Of a stretch of DNA of 64,000 nucleotides, positions 1 through 9,300 are shown one piece after another. Within the stretch, counting starts at the first letter, position 1; each line of letters starts with the position of its first letter. Under the pieces are notes generated by a model that saw nothing but the letters and a program-made list of their open reading frames with translations, did not search any database and was not told where the DNA came from. This DNA is from Rurimicrobium sp040387755. Its GTDB lineage: Bacteria > Bacteroidota > Bacteroidia > Chitinophagales > Chitinophagaceae. Where the stretch lies: positions 124,001 to 188,000 of the forward strand of contig JAZKDB010000001.1 in the NCBI GenBank assembly GCA_040387755.1, written 5' to 3'. Both the position numbers and the translations under genes were made by a program.

Positions 1-1
1 A

Positions 2-379
2 GTGCGTGAAAGTGGAACATTTAATGTAGTGGTCAAAAAGGGAAAATGTACCGAGCAGGCAAAAGCCAGGGTTGAGTTTGAGCATTGCTCCAGTTGTATT
101 AATGTTCCTAATGCATTTACCCCCAATAATGACGGGATTAATGACCGATTCAAACCAATATTAATCTGCCAGTTGAAAGAGTATGAAATAAAGATTTTTG
201 ACCGATGGGGAAAGCAGGTTTTTTACTCCAATAATTTTAACGGAAACTGGGATGGTACTTTCAATGGTCAGTTATTAGCAGCAAATGTTTATTACTATTT
301 AATCACTTATAGTTATACAGAATCTGGTGGGATGCCCGTCAAAGAAATTCTGAAAGGCGATGTAACTTTAATTCGCTAA
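2..379 (+). CDS. C-terminal fragment of a secreted protein with a gliding-motility-type (CHU_C) sorting domain
   Basis: The reading frame is open at the left edge, so this is the 3' end of a larger gene that starts outside the window; the GTG at position 2 is simply the first in-frame start-like codon. The 125 visible residues contain the hallmark NAFTPNNDGIND, followed by KIFDRWGKQVF and NWDGTFNGQ, and end in the LKGDVTLIR pattern. This is the gliding motility-associated C-terminal domain (CHU_C), a type B T9SS sorting domain. The two Cys just upstream (HCSSC) resemble the end of an adhesin repeat. The product should be exported across the outer membrane by the T9SS; its upstream function cannot be seen. 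It converges on alaS and shares a terminator with it. Confidence 0.9.
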   Translation: MRESGTFNVVVKKGKCTEQAKARVEFEHCSSCINVPNAFTPNNDGINDRFKPILICQLKEYEIKIFDRWGKQVFYSNNFNGNWDGTFNGQLLAANVYYYLITYSYTESGGMPVKEILKGDVTLIR

Positions 380-380
380 A

Positions 381-416
381 AAATAAAAGGTCTGTTTTAC
401 AACAGACCTTTTATTT
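381..416. terminator. Bidirectional terminator between the CHU_C gene and alaS
   Basis: A perfect inverted repeat pairs 381-396 with 401-416 around a TTAC loop. The core is AAAGGTCTGTT / AACAGACCTTT, flanked by A and T tracts on both sides, so it can terminate transcription from either direction. The alaS stop codon (397-399) lies in the loop, so the last alaS codons form one arm. Confidence 0.85.
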
Positions 417-3006
417 TTTCAATCACTTCGTTAAGTTGGCTCGTATCCTGCCCTCCAGCGGTTGCCATTGTTTTCTGGCCACCACCACCACCTTTGATGA
501 GCGGTGCAACCTGTTCTTTAATCAGTTTGGACGCATCCAGATTTTTAGTTGCCATCAAAGCCTCATCTACCATCACCAATACCTGAGCTTTGTCATCTAC
601 CACAGAAGTCAACACTACGAGGCTATTGCTCAGCAAGGGTTTCAGCTGCGCACCTAATTTGCGTAAAGCATCTGCAGAGGATATTTGAACAGACAAACCA
701 AGGAAATTGCTGCCGTTTACTTCAATCGTTTTTGTGGCCAGATCCTTAGCCATTGCAGCCAATTCTTTATTTTCAAACGCTTCCAGTTTTTTCTCTAGAG
801 CGTTCTTATCTTCTATCAGTTTTTCAACCGTTTTAAATGGGTCTTTCGCTTTCAGCAATTCTGCAATTTGTTTATGCTGACTCACTTTGTCTACAAAATA
901 GCGCATCGCTGCAGCACCTGTCAAGGCTTCAATACGACGTACCCCTGCTGCCACTGCAGATTCTGCTGTGATGGTAAATACACCAATCATACCTGTATGG
1001 CCTACATGGGTTCCACCACAAAGCTCTATTGAATAGTTAGGGTCAATAGTGACCACACGCACCGTATCACCATATTTTTCGCCAAATAAAGCCATAGCAC
1101 CCAGTTTCATCGCTTCTTCTTTCGGCAGTTCTTTAATCACTACAGGAATATTCTCACGGATTTTTTCATTCACGATTTCTTCTACTTTACGGATTTCCTC
1201 ATCCGTCATTTTACTGAAATGAGAAAAGTCAAAACGCAAAACATCGGCATTGACCAATGAACCTTTTTGTGCTACGTGTGTGCCCAACACCTGTCTCAAT
1301 GCAGCGTGCATCAGATGCGTGGCTGTATGGTTATACGTAGTTTCAATGCGTTTTTCCCAATTCACTTTTGCAGTAACGGGCAAACTCATATCGGCTACCA
1401 AACTATCCGCAAAATGAATGATTAAATCATTTTCTTTTTTAGTGTCGGTAATGATTAGTTTTTCATTATTAATGATTAATTCGCCAACATCACCCACCTG
1501 TCCACCACTTTCGGCATAGAAAGGCGTGGTCTCCAAAACGATTTGATATTGTTCTTTGCCTTTGGCTTTTACCTTGCGGTAGCGCGCCACTTGGGTATCA
1601 ATATTCAAGTCGTCATAACCCACAAAAGTTGTTTTATTGACATCATTGACGATGACCCAATCTTCGGTATCGATGGCTGTAGCTGCGCGGGAGCGTGTTT
1701 TTTGTTGCAACATTTCTGCTTCAAATGCTGCTTCATCCACTTCCAGGCCATTCTCAGAGCCAATCAATCGGGTAAGGTCTATCGGGAAACCATAAGTATC
1801 GTAAAGCTCAAACGCTGCTGTACCATTAATGATTTTTGATGATTGCTTCATCATCTCATCCATCTTCTTCAAACCCTTTTCAAGCGTTCTCAGGAAAGCT
1901 TCTTCTTCTTCTTTGATGACACGTGTTACAAAATCCTCCTGCTTTTTCAATTCAGGAAAAACGGTTTCGAATTGTGTAGCAATCACTGGCAATAACTGAT
2001 GCAAGAGCGGTTGCTTGTAATCGAGATAAGAATAATAGTAACGAACTGCACGGCGTAAAATCCTGCGAATTACATAGCCCGCGCCCGTATTGCTGGGTAA
2101 TTGGCCATCGGCAATAGTAAAAGAAATGGCACGGATATGGTCGCTCAGCACACGGAAAGCTATCGCTTCTTTGCTGTCGCTGTAATCGTATTTTTTGCCG
2201 CTGATTGTTTCAATCGCTGCGATAGTGCCGGTAAACACATCCGTATCATAATTGCTTTGTTTGCCTTGCAGCACACGCACCAATCGCTCAAATCCCATTC
2301 CGGTATCTACGTGGCGGTCGGGCAAAGGCTGCAAACTGCCGTCTTTCATGCGGCTGAACTGCATAAATACATTGTTCCAGATTTCAATCACCTGAGGATG
2401 GTCGGCATTCACCAAATCAGCACCTGCAATTTGTGCACGTTCTTCGGCAGAGCGGCAATCCACGTGGATTTCAGAGCAAGGACCACAAGGCCCTGTATCG
2501 CCCATTTCCCAAAAATTATCTTTTTTATTTCCGCGCAAAATGCGGTCTTCGGCCACATATTTTTTCCACTCATCGTAGGCTTCCTGGTCAAAAGCCAAAC
2601 CCTCTTTTTCATCGCCTTCAAAGACCGTTACATAAAGGCGGTCTTTGTCCAGCTTATAGACATCAGTCAATAATTCCCAGCTCCAGGCAATGGCTTCTTT
2701 TTTAAAATAATCGCCAAAGCTCCAGTTGCCCAACATTTCAAACATCGTATGGTGGTAAGTATCCACACCCACTTCTTCCAGATCGTTGTGCTTGCCACTC
2801 ACACGCAGACATTTTTGGGTATCGGCAATACGCTTGTGTGGTGCAGGTTTATTGCCCAAAAAATAGTCTTTAAACGGTGCCATACCCGAATTGATGAACA
2901 AAAGGGTTGGGTCGTTCTTTACCACGATGGGTGCTGAGGGCACTATACTGTGCTGCTTCGATTGAAAAAAATCAAGAAATTGCTGGCGGATTTCTGCTGC
3001 TGTCAT
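397..3006 (-). CDS. alaS: Alanyl-tRNA synthetase
   Basis: This enzyme charges tRNA-Ala with alanine in the cytoplasm. The 869 residues match the usual length for bacterial AlaRS. The N-terminus (residues 1-240) is the class II catalytic core, including FINSGMAPFKDYF, the RVSGKHNDLEEVG stretch and MFEMLGNWSFGDYFKKEAI. The editing domain follows, with its zinc-site motif HTATH (H560, H564) and CGGTHVGHTG (C663, H667) for hydrolysis of mischarged Ser/Gly-tRNA. The C-terminal C-Ala region ends with a Gly-rich IKGGGGGQKTMATAGGQD block. The ATG at 3006 gives the canonical start (AEIRQQFLDFF). The gene stands alone, converging on the CHU_C gene. Confidence 0.98.
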   Translation of the reverse strand: MTAAEIRQQFLDFFQSKQHSIVPSAPIVVKNDPTLLFINSGMAPFKDYFLGNKPAPHKRIADTQKCLRVSGKHNDLEEVGVDTYHHTMFEMLGNWSFGDYFKKEAIAWSWELLTDVYKLDKDRLYVTVFEGDEKEGLAFDQEAYDEWKKYVAEDRILRGNKKDNFWEMGDTGPCGPCSEIHVDCRSAEERAQIAGADLVNADHPQVIEIWNNVFMQFSRMKDGSLQPLPDRHVDTGMGFERLVRVLQGKQSNYDTDVFTGTIAAIETISGKKYDYSDSKEAIAFRVLSDHIRAISFTIADGQLPSNTGAGYVIRRILRRAVRYYYSYLDYKQPLLHQLLPVIATQFETVFPELKKQEDFVTRVIKEEEEAFLRTLEKGLKKMDEMMKQSSKIINGTAAFELYDTYGFPIDLTRLIGSENGLEVDEAAFEAEMLQQKTRSRAATAIDTEDWVIVNDVNKTTFVGYDDLNIDTQVARYRKVKAKGKEQYQIVLETTPFYAESGGQVGDVGELIINNEKLIITDTKKENDLIIHFADSLVADMSLPVTAKVNWEKRIETTYNHTATHLMHAALRQVLGTHVAQKGSLVNADVLRFDFSHFSKMTDEEIRKVEEIVNEKIRENIPVVIKELPKEEAMKLGAMALFGEKYGDTVRVVTIDPNYSIELCGGTHVGHTGMIGVFTITAESAVAAGVRRIEALTGAAAMRYFVDKVSQHKQIAELLKAKDPFKTVEKLIEDKNALEKKLEAFENKELAAMAKDLATKTIEVNGSNFLGLSVQISSADALRKLGAQLKPLLSNSLVVLTSVVDDKAQVLVMVDEALMATKNLDASKLIKEQVAPLIKGGGGGQKTMATAGGQDTSQLNEVIEKIKGLL

Positions 3007-3128
3007 TGTACTGAAAAATAGGGCGCGAAGATACTTGATGATTTTTGATTTTAGATTGGATTTTTGGGGCTGTCAGCTTTGTTTTAGCGTTCATCTTTGG
3101 GTTCGGGCTGTCCCTTATAGTCCTCGCC

Positions 3129-3174
3129 CCGTCCTCAAAAGACGGTACTGCGGGCTATCCGTTCCATCCCGCAG
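3129..3174. repeat. Structured GC-rich intergenic element with two small hairpins
   Basis: Between alaS and the SET gene, a stretch distinctly richer in GC than its surroundings (about 3095-3185) contains two inverted repeats. CCGTC (3129-3133) pairs with GACGG (3141-3145), and CTGCGGG (3148-3154) pairs with CCCGCAG (3168-3174). It has no convincing reading frame. The look is that of a dispersed intergenic element, but copy number cannot be judged from one window. Confidence 0.4.
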
Positions 3175-3247
3175 CCGCCCGGCAATAGTTCAATATTAAG
3201 CTTCTGCTTGGGTGGATTGCGCCTGTGAGGTGGATTGCAAATTCAAT

Positions 3248-3297
3248 TTTTCTGTGCTTCGGGGGATGCCCTGCGGAATCCCCCGAAGCACAGAAAA
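3248..3297. repeat. Perfect 20-bp inverted repeat with 10-nt loop
   Basis: Arm 3248-3267 (TTTTCTGTGCTTCGGGGGAT) is perfectly complementary to 3278-3297, with a 10-nt loop. The T/A ends make it terminator-like, but the nearest gene 3' end is far away, so it is more probably a mobile or REP-like palindrome. It lies in a cluster with three other inverted repeats. Confidence 0.7.
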
Positions 3298-3332
3298 TTT
3301 TAGGCGTCTTGTCTCATTCATACTCACGCTTA

Positions 3333-3423
3333 CGTCATTGCGAGGCACGAAGCAATCTGTTACTAGTTTTTGCATTTAGCGCGATAGATTGCTTTGTCGT
3401 CGTACCTCCTCCGCGCAATGACG
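3333..3423. repeat. Imperfect palindromic element, CGTCATTGCG...CGCAATGACG type
   Basis: The left arm (3333-3358) begins CGTCATTGCGAGG and ends AAGCAATCT. The right arm (3386-3423) begins AGATTGCTT and ends CGCAATGACG. The arms are complementary at both ends, with about 12 extra bases in the right arm and a loop of about 27 nt. Palindromes with these CGTCATTGCG / AAGCAATC ends are a commonly met intergenic repeat type in many bacterial genomes (general knowledge, not a search). Confidence 0.65.
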
Positions 3424-3442
3424 AAAATAGCTACTAAAGTCC

Positions 3443-3494
3443 ACAGACTTTGCGATGTTGCCGATTAAGAAAGTCGAAACATCGCAAACTCTGT
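3443..3494. repeat. 17-bp inverted repeat with one mismatch
   Basis: The arm ACAGACTTTGCGATGTT (3443-3459) matches the reverse complement of 3478-3494 at 16 of 17 positions, with an 18-nt loop. It is the fourth inverted repeat in about 400 bp and adjoins the decayed heptad-repeat gene. Confidence 0.6.
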
Positions 3495-3515
3495 CTCAAA
3501 AATATAAAACAAACT

Positions 3516-3906
3516 TTAGATTAAACCCAAAACCCGCAATAGCGCAAAACCTATGTTAAAAGAAGTGTTTTTTCTCACTTGCTGGTCTTGAGGCCAAAGC
3601 AATGCGGCACAGCCCACCAACAAGGGCGGCAAAATCCCTGGCGAATCCAAATTTACTACCTCTTTGCAAAAGAAATTTTCATCAAAGTGGGAAAATATGC
3701 TCATTTTAAGAGCATATTTATCAATTATAATACAGAATTTGACGAATTATAATTTAAAATCGTCAATTATTAATTAAAAAATGACAAATAATACATTGTA
3801 AATGGAAAATAATACTTTTAAATCGCTGATTATAATATTTAAATTGGTAATTATAATATTTAAATTGGCAAATTCTACATTTAAATCATCGAATTACACT
3901 ATAAAT
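3516..3906 (-). pseudogene. Decayed heptapeptide-repeat gene remnant
   Basis: A 62-residue open frame on the minus strand (3704 down to 3516) ends in NTSFNIGFALLRVLGLI. Read upstream in the same frame, the 21-bp repeats at 3718-3906 continue it as a series of heptads such as NLNIIIT, NLNIIIS and DLKVLFS. Three stop codons interrupt this series. The match in frame and the hydrophobic second position of each heptad suggest the repeat DNA and the short frame were once one coding unit, now broken. No function is recognised. It could also be a non-coding dispersed element that merely reads this way. Confidence 0.4.
3718..3906. repeat. Degenerate 21-bp tandem repeat, nine copies
   Basis: Nine consecutive units of exactly 21 bp can be laid out from 3718 without gaps. 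The best conserved pair are TTGGTAATTATAATATTTAAA and TCGCTGATTATAATATTTAAA. The array is very AT-rich and degenerate between units. Because 21 bp is seven codons, the repeat keeps one reading frame (see the overlapping pseudogene). Confidence 0.75.
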
Positions 3907-3986
3907 ATGCCCTATTTCATTTCCTGTTGGGCACATCAAGCTCACGAAACAACATTTTTGGAATAGAATCAATAAATTAGAAACTT

Positions 3987-3994
3987 TACCTTCG
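3987..3994 (+). promoter_or_regulatory. Candidate -7 box for the SET-domain gene
   Basis: TACCTTCG fits the Bacteroidota TAnnTTTG box except for one base, and the same variant occurs before purH. It lies 32 nt upstream of the ATG. No clear TTTG -33 box is found at the usual distance. Confidence 0.4.
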
Positions 3995-4026
3995 GCCTTT
4001 ATTCCTTAAATACCTAAGCTTCCAGA

Positions 4027-4416
4027 ATGATTTTTTTTGATATCGAAATACGCAGCACTGTATCCAAAGGCCGCGGAATGTTTGCACTGGAGGATATCCC
4101 GGCTTATCAGATCATCGAAACTGCGCCGGTAATCGTGATGAGTGCCGAAGAAAGGAAACTGCTGGATCAGACTTTATTGCACGATTATATCTTTGAATGG
4201 ACGCCCGATGGGCAACAGCAATGCATCATGGCCTTGGGTAATGTGCCCATTTACAATCATTCTTACGCCAGCAATGCCGAGTATGCCATGGACTATGAAC
4301 ATCAAAGCATTTCGATACAATCGGTACGGGATATTGCCGCAGGCGAAGAGATTACCATCAACTATAACGGCGACTGGAACGACGAAAAACCACTTTGGTT
4401 TGAAGTGAAGGCTTAA
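4027..4416 (+). CDS. Small SET-domain protein (putative protein-lysine methyltransferase)
   Basis: The 129 residues are essentially a bare SET domain, which transfers a methyl group from S-adenosylmethionine to lysine. Visible motifs are the N-terminal SKGRGMFALEDIPA loop, the cofactor-binding YNHS motif (N77-H78-S79) and GEEITINYNG, whose Tyr (Y113) is the usual catalytic tyrosine. It lacks the Cys-rich post-SET zinc site of larger family members, as is usual for short bacterial forms. The substrate is unknown. The gene follows a 1-kb repeat-rich gap and is followed 18 nt later by a small gene with its own promoter. Confidence 0.85.
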   Translation: MIFFDIEIRSTVSKGRGMFALEDIPAYQIIETAPVIVMSAEERKLLDQTLLHDYIFEWTPDGQQQCIMALGNVPIYNHSYASNAEYAMDYEHQSISIQSVRDIAAGEEITINYNGDWNDEKPLWFEVKA

Positions 4417-4430
4417 AAAAATTACCTTTG
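4399..4430 (+). promoter_or_regulatory. Promoter overlapping the 3' end of the SET gene
   Basis: TTTG at 4399-4402 and TACCTTTG at 4423-4430 (perfect TAnnTTTG) are separated by 20 bp, the usual Bacteroidota spacing. The ATG at 4435 lies only 4 nt after the -7 box, which would make the mRNA leaderless or give a leader of about 9 nt if the in-frame ATG at 4444 is used. Confidence 0.6.
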
Positions 4431-4434
4431 CAGG

Positions 4435-4695
4435 ATGCAAGAAATGACTACCCAACTCGTAACCGCTTTATCGCTTAGTGCCGAAAAAGGACTTGAAAAA
4501 GACCGCCAATATTTGTTTTCACTTCAGGTATCTAACGAAGGTGTCATCAGAATTGTCACAACGGATGATGTGGAAGTGTATTATGCCAGTGTGCATGATT
4601 TCCTCATTTGCTGGTCAAAAATCACCAGTCTGGGCTGGGCCAATGACAAAGAGACTTTTCAGAAAATGCTGGCCGAGCTGCGAGGTAATGCCTGA
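4435..4695 (+). CDS. Small protein of unknown function (86 aa)
   Basis: I do not recognise a family. The 86-residue product is soluble-looking, with an amphipathic N-terminal helix (LVTALSLSAEKGLEKD), a central beta-like segment (VIRIVTTDDVEVYYASVHDFL) and a C-terminal helix (KETFQKMLAELRGNA). There is no signal peptide or membrane segment. The frame is supported by a good promoter immediately upstream. An alternative ATG at 4444 (MTTQL) would leave a short leader and is as likely as the 4435 start. It lies between the SET gene and purH with no evident operon partner. Confidence 0.6.
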   Translation: MQEMTTQLVTALSLSAEKGLEKDRQYLFSLQVSNEGVIRIVTTDDVEVYYASVHDFLICWSKITSLGWANDKETFQKMLAELRGNA

Positions 4696-4750
4696 TAATT
4701 AGATTTTTGCAATCTGATATTTATCATTGAATGATTCTATCCTACTATCA

Positions 4751-4782
4751 TTTGGCTGTTTTTTGATATAGGGCTACCTTCG
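4751..4782 (+). promoter_or_regulatory. purH promoter
   Basis: TTTG (4751-4754) and TACCTTCG (4775-4782) are 20 bp apart. This leaves a leader of about 20 nt before the purH ATG. Confidence 0.55.
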
Positions 4783-4808
4783 CGCTTCATTTTTTTCAGT
4801 TCTACAAT

Positions 4809-6287
4809 ATGAATCGCAAAATTCAATCTGCATTAATCTCTGTTTTCTACAAAGACGGTCTTGAGCCCATCGTGCGTCAATTGCACAAAGATGGCGTTAC
4901 CCTTTATTCTACCGGTGGTACCCAAACATTTATCGAAGGCCTGGGTTTGCCTTGCCAAAGTGTTGAAGGGGTAACTTCTTATCCCTCTATTTTGGGTGGA
5001 CGTGTCAAAACCCTTCATCCAAAAGTGTTTGGTGGTATTTTGGCCCGCCGCGATTTTGAAGAAGATCAGAAACATGTGGCAGAATTTGAAATTCCTTTGT
5101 TTGATATTGTCATTGTAGACCTGTACCCTTTCGAAGAAACGGTGGCCAGCACAACTGATGAAGCCAAGATTATTGAGAAGATTGATATTGGTGGAGTATC
5201 GCTGATTCGTGCGGCAGCCAAAAATCATCAGGATGTGTGTATCGTTGCTTCGCGCAATCAATATCCGGCGGTATTGGCTTTGCTGGAAAAAGGAGCCAGC
5301 ACCACTACACTTGAAGAACGCAGAAAACTGGCGGCAGAAGCTTTTGCTGAGTGTGCCACTTACGACGTAGCAATTTCTAATTATTTCAATCAGCCAAAGC
5401 AAGTGTTGCGTTATGGCGAAAATCCTCATCAGGCTGCTTCCTTTAATGGCAATCTGGATGAACTGTTTGAAAAATTAAATGGTAAAGAACTTTCCTACAA
5501 TAATATAGTAGATGTGGATGCAGCTTGTAATTTGCTGGCCGAATTTAATGAGAACATTTTTGCTATTATCAAGCACACCAATGTATGCGGTGTTGCATCA
5601 CGCCCCACAGTAGAAGCTGCCTGGGATGCGGCTTTGGCCGGCGACCCTGAAAGTGCTTTTGGAGGTGTGTTGGCTACCAATGCTGCGATTGATTTAGCTA
5701 CAGCACAAAAGATTAATGAAATATTTTTTGAAGTGCTGATTGCTCCTTCATTTGAAGAAGGCGCTTTGGAATTACTGAAAGGCAAAAAGAACAGAATTCT
5801 GTTGCAACAAAAGAAAGAATGGAAGCAAAAGCTGCAAACCAAGAATGTATTGAATGGTACATTGACTCAGGATGCCGATACCATTAATTTTGAAGAGTGG
5901 CGTGATGTAGGTGCAAGAGAAGCTACAGGAGCAGAACAAGCTGATTTGCGTTTTGCAAATGTGATTTGCAAACACCTTAAATCCAATGCAATTGCCATCG
6001 CCAAAAATCTTCAGTTGATTGGTAAAGGTTGTGGTCAAACCAGCCGTATTGATGCATTGCGTCAGGCACTTGAAAAAGCCCGTCAATTTGGATTTTCATT
6101 AGAAGGTTCTGTATTGGCATCCGATGCATTTTTCCCCTTTGATGATTGCGTGAAAATGGCCAAGGCAGCGGGCATCAATGCAGTTGTTCAACCAGGTGGT
6201 TCTGTTCGCGATAATGATTCTATCGAATTTTGTAAAGCAAATGATATGGCGATGGTGATGACCAAAGCGCGTCATTTCAAACACTAA
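4809..6287 (+). CDS. purH: Bifunctional AICAR transformylase / IMP cyclohydrolase
   Basis: PurH performs the last two steps of de novo IMP synthesis: formylation of AICAR with 10-formyl-THF, then ring closure. The 492 residues cover the family length. The N-terminal MGS-like cyclohydrolase domain shows YSTGGTQTFIEGLG, SILGGRVKTLHPKVFGGILARR and FDIVIVDLYPFEETV. The transformylase domain includes LRYGENPHQ, the active-site K255-H256 in the KHTNVCGVA stretch, DPESAFGGVLA, GKGCGQTSRIDA, and the terminal VVQPGGSVRD. The active-site loop has Val where many homologues have Pro (NPCG). The gene has its own promoter and a strong terminator, so it is probably monocistronic. Confidence 0.97.
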   Translation: MNRKIQSALISVFYKDGLEPIVRQLHKDGVTLYSTGGTQTFIEGLGLPCQSVEGVTSYPSILGGRVKTLHPKVFGGILARRDFEEDQKHVAEFEIPLFDIVIVDLYPFEETVASTTDEAKIIEKIDIGGVSLIRAAAKNHQDVCIVASRNQYPAVLALLEKGASTTTLEERRKLAAEAFAECATYDVAISNYFNQPKQVLRYGENPHQAASFNGNLDELFEKLNGKELSYNNIVDVDAACNLLAEFNENIFAIIKHTNVCGVASRPTVEAAWDAALAGDPESAFGGVLATNAAIDLATAQKINEIFFEVLIAPSFEEGALELLKGKKNRILLQQKKEWKQKLQTKNVLNGTLTQDADTINFEEWRDVGAREATGAEQADLRFANVICKHLKSNAIAIAKNLQLIGKGCGQTSRIDALRQALEKARQFGFSLEGSVLASDAFFPFDDCVKMAKAAGINAVVQPGGSVRDNDSIEFCKANDMAMVMTKARHFKH

Positions 6288-6308
6288 TTTTTATTTTTAT
6301 CTGTACAT

Positions 6309-6341
6309 AAAAAAGCCGAAACAATTTGTTTCGGCTTTTTT
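6309..6341. terminator. Bidirectional terminator between purH and the 2537-aa giant gene
   Basis: The perfect 15-bp stem AAAAAAGCCGAAACA / TGTTTCGGCTTTTTT has an ATT loop and A/T tracts at both ends. It serves purH on the plus strand and the giant gene on the minus strand. Confidence 0.9.
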
Positions 6342-6357
6342 TATTCAAGACTGCTTT

Positions 6358-9300
6358 TTATCGGCTGCCTGTTATTTTGCTTATTTTTTCCTGCCCTACG
6401 ATGATACCTTCTTTATCAATAAGAGTAAAGAGATAAGTGGCATCGGCATAAGGTTCCATGTCTATTGATTTAGCATCCTTTTGCTCTACAATCAATCGTC
6501 CTAATGCATCGGTCACACGTACATCAACTTCAAAATCTGATTCAATGAAGACTTTGGATTGAGTAGGATTGGGGTAAATTTTAATAGACTTTCCGCTCAA
6601 AGAAGCGTTGCTAATTAGTGTAGGATTTTTATCTGAATCTACAGTATCCGATACCTCACTGCAATCATTTAGGTCAGTAACAACACACCAGAATTTTCCA
6701 CCGTATGATGGCATGGTATAACTGATGCTATTGGCACCTGGAATGATCTTGCTATTTCTGTACCATTGATAAGTGACATAGCTTCTGCTGAGCCTCAAAA
6801 TGGGGTCTACCCGAATGATAACAGGCTTAGGAACCGGTGGATAAGTAGATGCCAGCGAACGGTTGGTAAAGGAGATACATCCAAGTGAATCTGTAATGCG
6901 CACATAATATTCGCCGGGTTTATTGATGGTGATTTTACTGTTTGTATCACCCACCATTAAAGTACTGTCTTTAAACCATTCGTATTTGTAATCAGTGGTT
7001 CCGGGTACGCAGAACAACACAATGTTTACGTTAGGGCAAAACAATAATTCTATGGGTGATAATATGGGAGGCGAAATGGTATCACCGTATACAAATACGG
7101 TAGTGTCATTATCACAGCCCAAAGCATTTTTGATCGATAGTTTGTATTTACCCGTAGTATAAGTTTTAAGTGTATCAGCTGTGGCTCCTGCAATCAGTGT
7201 ATCATCTTTATACCATTGGTAGGCAGATATTGGTGTGGAGCTTGTTCCTTTCAAAACAACTGTATCGTTTTTGCAATACATAAATCTGCTGGTACCCACC
7301 GGAGCAATACTTACGTCTGGTTTGGCAGAAACATTTACTGTAATACTTGCACGGGGGCTTTCACAATCTATCAGAGAAACCTGACTTACATAATAGGTTG
7401 TAGTACCCGCAGTGCTTGTACTTGGTGTTGGAGCAGTTGAACTACCAGTGCCACCGGTAGCCGAAGTGTACCATTTAAGCGAAGTGCCAATAGCTGATAG
7501 CGGAGTGGCAACTGCACCTACACAATATCCTACAGGCGACACAACAGTTGGCTTTGTAGAACCCAGATTGATAATAACATTTAATGCTGCTCTGGGACCT
7601 TCGCATCCATCTGCAGAAGTCTGACTGACATAATAAGTAGTGGTACCTGGTGTTGCAGTACTTGGCGTCGGTGCTGTAGTGCTTCCGGTACCGCCTGTCG
7701 CGGCAGTATACCATTTTAACGAAGTTCCGATAGCGGTCAAAGGTGACGCTGTTACGTATTGACAATAAGCAATCGTTTCGGTGAATGGTGCTGCAGGTAA
7801 AGGGTTAGTGATAACAGTAATACCTATTCTGCCTCCTTCGCATCCTGCGGCTGTTGTTTGACTCACATAGTAAGTTTTAGAGCCAGCTATTGCAGTACTT
7901 GGTGTAGGGGCAGTAGTGGTAAACATGCCAGTGCTTCCGGTTGCTGTAGGATACCATTTTAGTGAAGTTCCTCCGGCTGTTAATGCTATTGCACTTGCAT
8001 CCTGACAATAAGTTACAGGAGTACTTACAGTTGGTAAACCTGGCAACGGATTTATATTAACTACGATAGCTGCTCGGGGTCCTTCGCAACCCAAAGAGTT
8101 CGTCTGGCTTACATAATAAGTGGTAGTACCTGCAGTTGCAGAACTTGGTGTAGGAGCGGTACTGCTGCTTGTGCCACCAGTGGATACAGTATACCATTTT
8201 AATGAAGTACCTGTTGCACTTAAGGGAATAGTGCTGCTTCCTTCACAATAGACTTCAGGCGAGCTTACTGAAGGCGCAGCTGGTAAAGCATTTATGGTTA
8301 CAACAATGGCTGCTCTGGGTCCTTCGCAACCCAATGCAGAACTCTGACTTACATAATAAGTGCTTGTACCTGCGGTAGAAGTGCTTGGTGTTGGTGCTGT
8401 TGCACTCGCTGAACCACCTACCGCAATTGTATACCATTTCAGAGAAGTACCACTCGCCAACAATGCAGAAGCAGTAGCACCTGCACAATAACTGACAGGT
8501 GTAGTTACTGTTGGTGCAGTGGGCAAATCATTGATGGTTACAGCAATTGCTGCTCTGGGGCTTTCGCATCCCAGAGATGAGCTTTGTGTAACATAGTAGT
8601 TTGTTGTTCCAACGGTAGTAGTAACTGGGGTAGGAGCTGTAGAACTAGGAGTTCCACCTGTTGCTGCGGTATACCAGAAAAGCCCTGATCCGCTTGCGGT
8701 CAATGGAGAGGCTGTAGCCCCTGCACAATAGGTGACCGGTGAAACAACAGTTGGTGCTGATGGTGTTGGATTTATATTTACAGTGATGGATGCACGTGGC
8801 CCTTCACAACCTAATGCACTTGTCTGGCTTACATAATACGTGGTTGTGCCAACTGTACTTGTAAGTGGTGTAGGTGCTGTTGCAGATGGAGTTCCGCCTG
8901 TTGGGGTAGTATACCATTTCAGGCTGGTGCCTGTTGCGCTTAAAGCACTTGCTGTGGCTCCGGAACAATAATTTACCGGACTGCTTACAGCAGGTGCCGC
9001 AGGCAAAGGATTGACTGTAACTGTTATAGAATCTTTATGGCCTTCACAACCGGCAACCGACACTCTGCTCACATAATATTTTGTGGTTCCGGCACTTGTA
9101 GTAAGTGGTATAGGACTTGTGGTGCTATATGAACCGGTTGGGCTGCCTGTATACCAACGCAAACTTGAACCCGATGCAATAAGCGCTACAGCTGTTTCAT
9201 TTTGGCAATAAGTAACTGGTGTGGTAACAACAGGAGGACTGAGCAATGTATCAATGTTCACCCAAATGGTCGCTCTTGGACTCTCACATCCGCTGGACGA

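Noticed and set aside
2101..2673. A 190-codon plus-strand frame opposite alaS
   Set aside because: It is antisense to a highly conserved alaS region and has no recognisable domain.
3148..3174. Possible tRNA-like fragment because of a GTTCCATCC stretch
   Set aside because: Only a T-loop-like string is present; no acceptor, D or anticodon arms can be formed around it.
3225..3437. A 70-codon plus-strand frame in the gap after alaS
   Set aside because: It runs through two inverted-repeat elements (3248-3297 and 3333-3423) and has no domain or promoter; it is repeat DNA read by chance.
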